Positions 42,166-45,826 of a stretch of DNA of 45,826 nucleotides are shown here, piece after piece (positions within the stretch are counted from its first letter, which is position 1; each line of letters starts with the position of its first letter). Source of the stretch: Bacteroides stercorirosoris (GTDB lineage: Bacteria; Bacteroidota; Bacteroidia; Bacteroidales; Bacteroidaceae); NCBI RefSeq assembly GCF_900142015.1, contig NZ_FQZN01000039.1, positions 1 through 45,826 on the forward strand, read 5' to 3'. The translations under genes were made by a program, and so were the position numbers. A model generated the notes under the pieces. The model was not told the DNA's origin. It saw only the letters and a program-made list of their open reading frames with translations, and made no database searches.

Positions 42166-43005
42166 TTAGTCCAACACTACCACCTTTTTAATCTTCACAT
42201 CCTCTTCCGGGCGGTCGCTACGGTCAGTCTTCACGGCTTGTATCTTATCCACTATATCCATGCCCTCAACAACTTCGCCAAACACAGTATATTCACCATC
42301 CAGATGCGGAGTACCGCCTACCGTAGTATAAGCCTTCACCTGTTCCGGTGTAAAGTGAAATTCCGGTTGCTTGGTCACTTCAGCCTCAGCCTGTGCAAAC
42401 AGCGTATCCTGCAAGTTCATCAGACCATCCTGGTCATTCTCCTTACGCATCTTATAAATCTCCTTCATATGCTTCTGCGCCAGAGCGTTGAACACATTTG
42501 TCAGACGGTTCTGGTTCATCTGGTTCTCCATTCCCAGCAAAGTAGTATCATTATACACCTTGCCCGTAACGATATAGAACTGGCAACCGGAAGACTCCTT
42601 CTTCGGATTCACATTGTCCCCCTGACGTGCAGCGGACAAAGCACCCTTCTTATGGAAATACTTCGGATAAACGAACTCAGCCGGAATAGTGTAACCTACA
42701 TCACCCGCACCCAGCATCTTGCCTTTCGGAGCGTTCTTCGATTCGGGATCACCCGCCTGTATCATAAAATCCTTGATGACACGGTGGAACAATGTACCCT
42801 CATACGTACCCTCTTCCGCCAGTTTGATGAAATTATCACGGTGCTGCGGCGTCTCGTTATACAGTTTCACAATGATGTCGCCTGCAGATGTTTCAATCTT
42901 CAATTTAGTTTCTTTATCCATGTTTCTATCTTTCTTTTGTCCCGACTGGCAAGCTGTGACGCTGCAAATCAGTATGGTTAATAATACGATGAAATTCCTC
43001 TTCAT
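42166..43005 (-). CDS. Cyclophilin-type peptidyl-prolyl isomerase, lipoprotein
   Basis: 279 aa. The signal ends ICSVTAC (lipobox), so it is membrane-anchored and extracytoplasmic. Cyclophilin core: TPQHRDNFIKL, GTLFHRVIKDFMIQAGDP (catalytic Arg region), ALSAARQGD, SSGCQFYIV and a late VFGEVVEGMDIVDKI. An insertion of about 60 helical residues (roughly 165-225) lies inside the domain, so it is longer than a minimal cyclophilin; this is common in Bacteroidota homologues. It is the first gene of a run that continues with M16 peptidase, MATE and the hybrid kinase. Confidence 0.93.
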   Translation of the reverse strand: MKRNFIVLLTILICSVTACQSGQKKDRNMDKETKLKIETSAGDIIVKLYNETPQHRDNFIKLAEEGTYEGTLFHRVIKDFMIQAGDPESKNAPKGKMLGAGDVGYTIPAEFVYPKYFHKKGALSAARQGDNVNPKKESSGCQFYIVTGKVYNDTTLLGMENQMNQNRLTNVFNALAQKHMKEIYKMRKENDQDGLMNLQDTLFAQAEAEVTKQPEFHFTPEQVKAYTTVGGTPHLDGEYTVFGEVVEGMDIVDKIQAVKTDRSDRPEEDVKIKKVVVLD

Positions 43006-43031
43006 AACGCTTTTTATTTAAATTAAGTTTG

Positions 43032-43039
43032 CAAATATA
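43032..43039 (-). promoter_or_regulatory. Bacteroides-type -7 element for the cyclophilin gene
   Basis: TATATTTG on the minus strand, matching TAnnTTTG, 27 bp upstream of the ATG. It would drive the cyclophilin-M16-MATE-kinase run. Confidence 0.5.
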
Positions 43040-43060
43040 CGATTTTCAGACAAAACGGTT

Positions 43061-43068
43061 TACCTTTG
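43061..43068 (+). promoter_or_regulatory. Bacteroides-type -7 element for the response regulator
   Basis: TACCTTTG on the plus strand, 29 bp upstream of the ATG at 43097. It lies only 21 bp from the oppositely directed element at 43032-43039, so the two promoters are back to back and could share one regulator. Confidence 0.6.
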
Positions 43069-43096
43069 TGTCTTAAAAGAGACAAAAGATAAGGCA

Positions 43097-44455
43097 ATGA
43101 AATCCATACTCATCGTTGAAGACGACATTACTTACGGCATGATGCTGAAAACCTGGTTGGGCAAGAAAGGCTTCCAGGTGGCTTCTGTCAGCAGTATCGC
43201 CCGCGCTCAGAAACATCTGGAGACGGAGGGTGCCGACTTGATTTTGTCCGACCTGCGTCTGCCCGACAAGGACGGCATTGATCTATTGAAGTGGCTGGTC
43301 ACCCAAGGCATGTCCATTCCGCTCATCATGATGACGAGCTATGCCGATATCCAGTCGGCCGTGCAAGCGATGAAATTAGGCGCCAGCGATTACGTTGCCA
43401 AACCGGTGAATCCGGACGAACTCCTGAAGAAAATAGGCGAAGCGATGAAGCAGCCATCTGTTTCACCCAAACAGGCCGTCTGTTCCGAAAAGGGGGACAA
43501 TACCCGTTCACAAGCCTCTGCGAGCACTTCTTCTTCTGATTATCTGGAAGGTGAAAGCGATGCCGCCAAGCAATTATACAATTATGTAAGACTGGTTGCG
43601 CCCACCACCATGTCGGTACTCATCAATGGCGCTAGCGGAACGGGAAAAGAATATGTGGCTCACCGCATCCATCAACTCAGCAAGCGTGCCGGTCAAGCTT
43701 TCGTCGCTATTGATTGCGGCTCGATTCCTAAAGAACTTGCCGCATCGGAATTCTTCGGGCACGTAAAAGGCTCGTTCACCGGAGCGCTGACGGACAAGAC
43801 GGGTGCCTTTGTTGCCGCCAACGGGGGAACTATCTTTCTGGATGAAATAGGCAATCTCAGTTATGAAGTGCAGATACAACTGTTGCGCGCCTTGCAGGAA
43901 CGAAAAATCCGTCCGGTAGGTTCCAATAAGGAAATCACTGTAGATATACGTTTGGTTTCGGCTACAAATGAAGACCTGGAGCAGGCCATTGAGAAAGGAA
44001 CTTTCCGCCAGGATTTGTTTCACCGTATCAATGAGTTCACCTTACGTATGCCTGAACTGAAAGACCGCCGTGAAGACATCCTTCTTTTTGCCAACTTCTT
44101 CCTCGACCAAGCCAATCGGGAACTGGACAAACAGTTGATTGGTTTTGATGATGCAGCATCCAAAGCTCTTCTGGAGTATCACTGGCCCGGTAATCTCCGT
44201 CAAATGAAGAACATCGTGCGACGTGCCACTCTTTTAGCACAAGGCAAACTCATTACTCCGAACGAATTGAGCGAACTTCACGAACCGGTTCATACCCATA
44301 TCGGTCTGCCTCTGCGCAATGAGGAAACAGAGAAACAGCAGATAATCGAAGCATTACGGCAAACGGGAAATAACAAGAGTCGGGCAGCGCAACTCTTAGG
44401 AATAGATCGCAAAACACTGTATAACAAACTGAAGCTCTACAATATTGAGAATTAA
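43097..44455 (+). CDS. Sigma-54-dependent response regulator (NtrC family)
   Basis: 452 aa in three domains. The receiver has the acidic pair in IVEDD, phospho-acceptor D52 (LILSDLRLPD) and K102. The AAA+ domain (about 150-385) has Walker A GASGTGKE, the sigma-54 contact loop as GSFTGA (the usual form is GAFTGA; Ser at the second position is a known tolerated variant), Walker B GTIFLDEIG and the arginine region. A Fis-type helix-turn-helix closes the protein (NNKSRAAQLLGIDRKTLYNKL). It activates genes read by RpoN holoenzyme. It is divergent from the operon ending in the hybrid kinase, whose HPt domain is a plausible phosphate donor. Confidence 0.95.
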   Translation: MKSILIVEDDITYGMMLKTWLGKKGFQVASVSSIARAQKHLETEGADLILSDLRLPDKDGIDLLKWLVTQGMSIPLIMMTSYADIQSAVQAMKLGASDYVAKPVNPDELLKKIGEAMKQPSVSPKQAVCSEKGDNTRSQASASTSSSDYLEGESDAAKQLYNYVRLVAPTTMSVLINGASGTGKEYVAHRIHQLSKRAGQAFVAIDCGSIPKELAASEFFGHVKGSFTGALTDKTGAFVAANGGTIFLDEIGNLSYEVQIQLLRALQERKIRPVGSNKEITVDIRLVSATNEDLEQAIEKGTFRQDLFHRINEFTLRMPELKDRREDILLFANFFLDQANRELDKQLIGFDDAASKALLEYHWPGNLRQMKNIVRRATLLAQGKLITPNELSELHEPVHTHIGLPLRNEETEKQQIIEALRQTGNNKSRAAQLLGIDRKTLYNKLKLYNIEN

Positions 44456-44523
44456 TAGGCCCCCAGGGAAACTTAGGTAAGACAAGCACTATGTTTTCCA
44501 TACTATATCCATTCTATATTATA

Positions 44524-45714
44524 TTAATCCCCCTGCGGTATGCTCCTATCAAAATACACTGTTATCTTCATTGGCTTTCCATCACGAATGATACTGTATG
44601 TAATTGAATCTGCATCTTGCAAATAAGCAAGTGCTTCCCTTGTAGCATTCTCCAATTTTACAGTATCTACAGAAGTAACCATATCTCCCAAACGAAAACC
44701 AGCTTCTTGATATGGATTACCAGGATAATCAGCTATTTTAGCCACGATGGAAGGGAGACCTCGCGAATCATTGCGTGTCCCCACATAATACCTCTTCGTT
44801 AATGGATTCACCACTCGTTGATAGTTTTTATGTGGCTGCAAACCTATTCGGCGGTTAGGCAAATCAAAGTATACATTAAAACGTTTCAAGAAATTGGTTC
44901 CCAAGACATAACCAGGTACATTATTGGGGAAATCGTATGTATAGATGCGCACTGAATCCATCTGGAAAACATCACACATCGTAGCTTGTACAGTATAATA
45001 TCGGCAATAGCGGTCTACAAATTGAAGCCAAACTGCATCTTGCTGCTTATTGAAAAATTGAAGTTCCGGGGTTTGATACATCAAACAAATATCGTGCGCA
45101 GCACCTGTATCTATGACAAAAGGACGATTTATTGTTAATGTATCTCCACTAGCACATTGGATCTGTATGGGTATTTGAATCGAAAAAGCAAGACTAGTAT
45201 CTTTTTCCAATGGAAAAATGAAACAATTTTTAGGCATAACAAAATTATTTACAGAATGAGTTTCTATATAGTTATGTTCAAAGTTTAATTCCCAAACATG
45301 GGTTGAATCATCAGCGGGAATATTAAAGATTCCATCTACTGTAAGAGGCCCCCATATCCGTTTCAAATTACTCACAGAAAAACAAGAATATGTATAATTC
45401 ATTTCTCCTATTTTCATCTTAGGAGGCAGGGTATATTGTGTAGATTTAGTTCTAAATTCAGATGTCCATCCCGAATTATTAACTCCAACGTTCATAACCG
45501 AAGAAGTCGCTATAAGGTCAGGATGCTCAGAGCAAAATGCAGAATCTAAATCAAATTTAAAACGATGCCATCCCGAATCAAACATCATATTTGCCATAAT
45601 GCTATCATTGAACTTTACTTGAAGTACCATATGGCGATCCAAGGGATTGATAACGAAAGGTATTCTGTTTGCACAGGCGTCGCCTTTAAAAATGCAACTA
45701 TAACAGAAAGCCAA
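44524..45714 (-). CDS. Retropepsin-like aspartic protease with PDZ domain, 5' end cut by an IS
   Basis: 396 aa from a TTG; no ATG is present. The open frame continues upstream as a hydrophobic LVGVILLAF segment and then straight into the IS end at about 45731, so the natural start and the front of the signal peptide are lost. The first domain half has MMFDSGWH (degenerate DSG) and the second FVIDTGAAHD (intact DTG), the two-lobed pattern of this family. The C-terminal PDZ-like domain has GLPSIVAKI, AGFRLGDMVTSVD and the final strands. An exported protease or substrate-binding protein is inferred. The remaining frame is free of stops, so disruption may be recent, or translation may use a TTG. 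Confidence 0.7.
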   Translation of the reverse strand: MAFCYSCIFKGDACANRIPFVINPLDRHMVLQVKFNDSIMANMMFDSGWHRFKFDLDSAFCSEHPDLIATSSVMNVGVNNSGWTSEFRTKSTQYTLPPKMKIGEMNYTYSCFSVSNLKRIWGPLTVDGIFNIPADDSTHVWELNFEHNYIETHSVNNFVMPKNCFIFPLEKDTSLAFSIQIPIQIQCASGDTLTINRPFVIDTGAAHDICLMYQTPELQFFNKQQDAVWLQFVDRYCRYYTVQATMCDVFQMDSVRIYTYDFPNNVPGYVLGTNFLKRFNVYFDLPNRRIGLQPHKNYQRVVNPLTKRYYVGTRNDSRGLPSIVAKIADYPGNPYQEAGFRLGDMVTSVDTVKLENATREALAYLQDADSITYSIIRDGKPMKITVYFDRSIPQGD

Positions 45715-45730
45715 TAAGATTACACCTACT

Positions 45731-45826
45731 AGGCACTGTCCACAATTTTGTGTAAATAGAAAACTTCAGGATTCGGGTTTTATACTTGAATCCTGTTTTC
45801 AAATATAGTAATAAATTGGTTAAATA
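45731..45826. mobile_element. Probable outer end of an insertion sequence (element continues right of the window)
   Basis: The sequence begins ggcactgtccacaattttgt and contains ttgtgtaaatagaaaact (45748-45765), the reverse complement of 62-79. Directly inside is a hairpin (caggattc/gaatcctg, about 45767-45795) in a T-rich setting, as often seen near IS ends, where it blocks outside transcription. The junction falls inside the signal-peptide coding part of the aspartic-protease gene. The transposase lies outside the window. Confidence 0.5.

Noticed and set aside
43730..43800. GSFTGA as a sign of a non-functional sigma-54 activator
   Set aside because: Ser at this position occurs in working activators, and all other motifs are intact.

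Overview
The window is chromosomal DNA from a gut-type Bacteroides or close relative. The evidence is the recurrent Bacteroidota promoter element (TAnnTTTG at -7, in a few places with TTG about 20 bp upstream), the absence of strong Shine-Dalgarno sites, and the gene content: fimbrillin-like lipoprotein, GldH, the TamL/TamB pair, a MetA of the predicted acetyl-transferring type, and a hybrid histidine kinase. Species cannot be fixed from the sequence alone.

Layout. 1-95 and 45731-45826 look like the two ends of one insertion-sequence type, so the window is probably a stretch lying between two IS copies; the right copy cuts the 5' end of an aspartic-protease gene. 266-4321 (minus): metA, a U32-family protein, a membrane zinc-ribbon lipoprotein and a small ORF. 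4724-10768 (plus): fimbrillin-FISUMP lipoprotein, metF, holB, ricT (PSP1), gldH. 10757-18179 (minus): purH, mreB, mreC, mreD, mrdA (PBP2), rodA, which is the cell-elongation operon headed by a purine gene. 18470-22503 (minus): ABC-F ATPase and M13 peptidase, followed by a four-unit array of 22-bp palindromes and a terminator. 22805-27336 (plus): a five-gene set of HPr-kinase-like kinase, S26-type peptidase, PqqD/RRE protein, nucleotidyltransferase and ABC exporter. It resembles part of a lasso-peptide-type RiPP maturation system but has no visible precursor, cyclase or B2 protease. 27464-35543 (minus): sugar nucleotidylyltransferase, then tamB followed by tamL. 35873-37126 (plus): transglutaminase-like protein. 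37153-43005 (minus): cyclophilin lipoprotein, M16 peptidase, MATE transporter, hybrid kinase; a divergent sigma-54-type response regulator follows at 43097-44455.

The most unusual observation is a dispersed repeat family. A conserved core (short form 23-25 bp, long form 38-40 bp) is flanked by inverted arms. The arms differ completely from copy to copy, yet within a copy they are complementary and made of short tandem near-repeats. One copy is intergenic (mreB-purH), one supplies the C-terminus of the nucleotidyltransferase, and two lie in frame in the linkers of the hybrid kinase. Arm-like sequence without a core occurs in three further places. Secondary points of interest are the 22-bp palindrome array, a perfect 16-bp inverted repeat covering the metF start, and the precursor-less RiPP-like operon.
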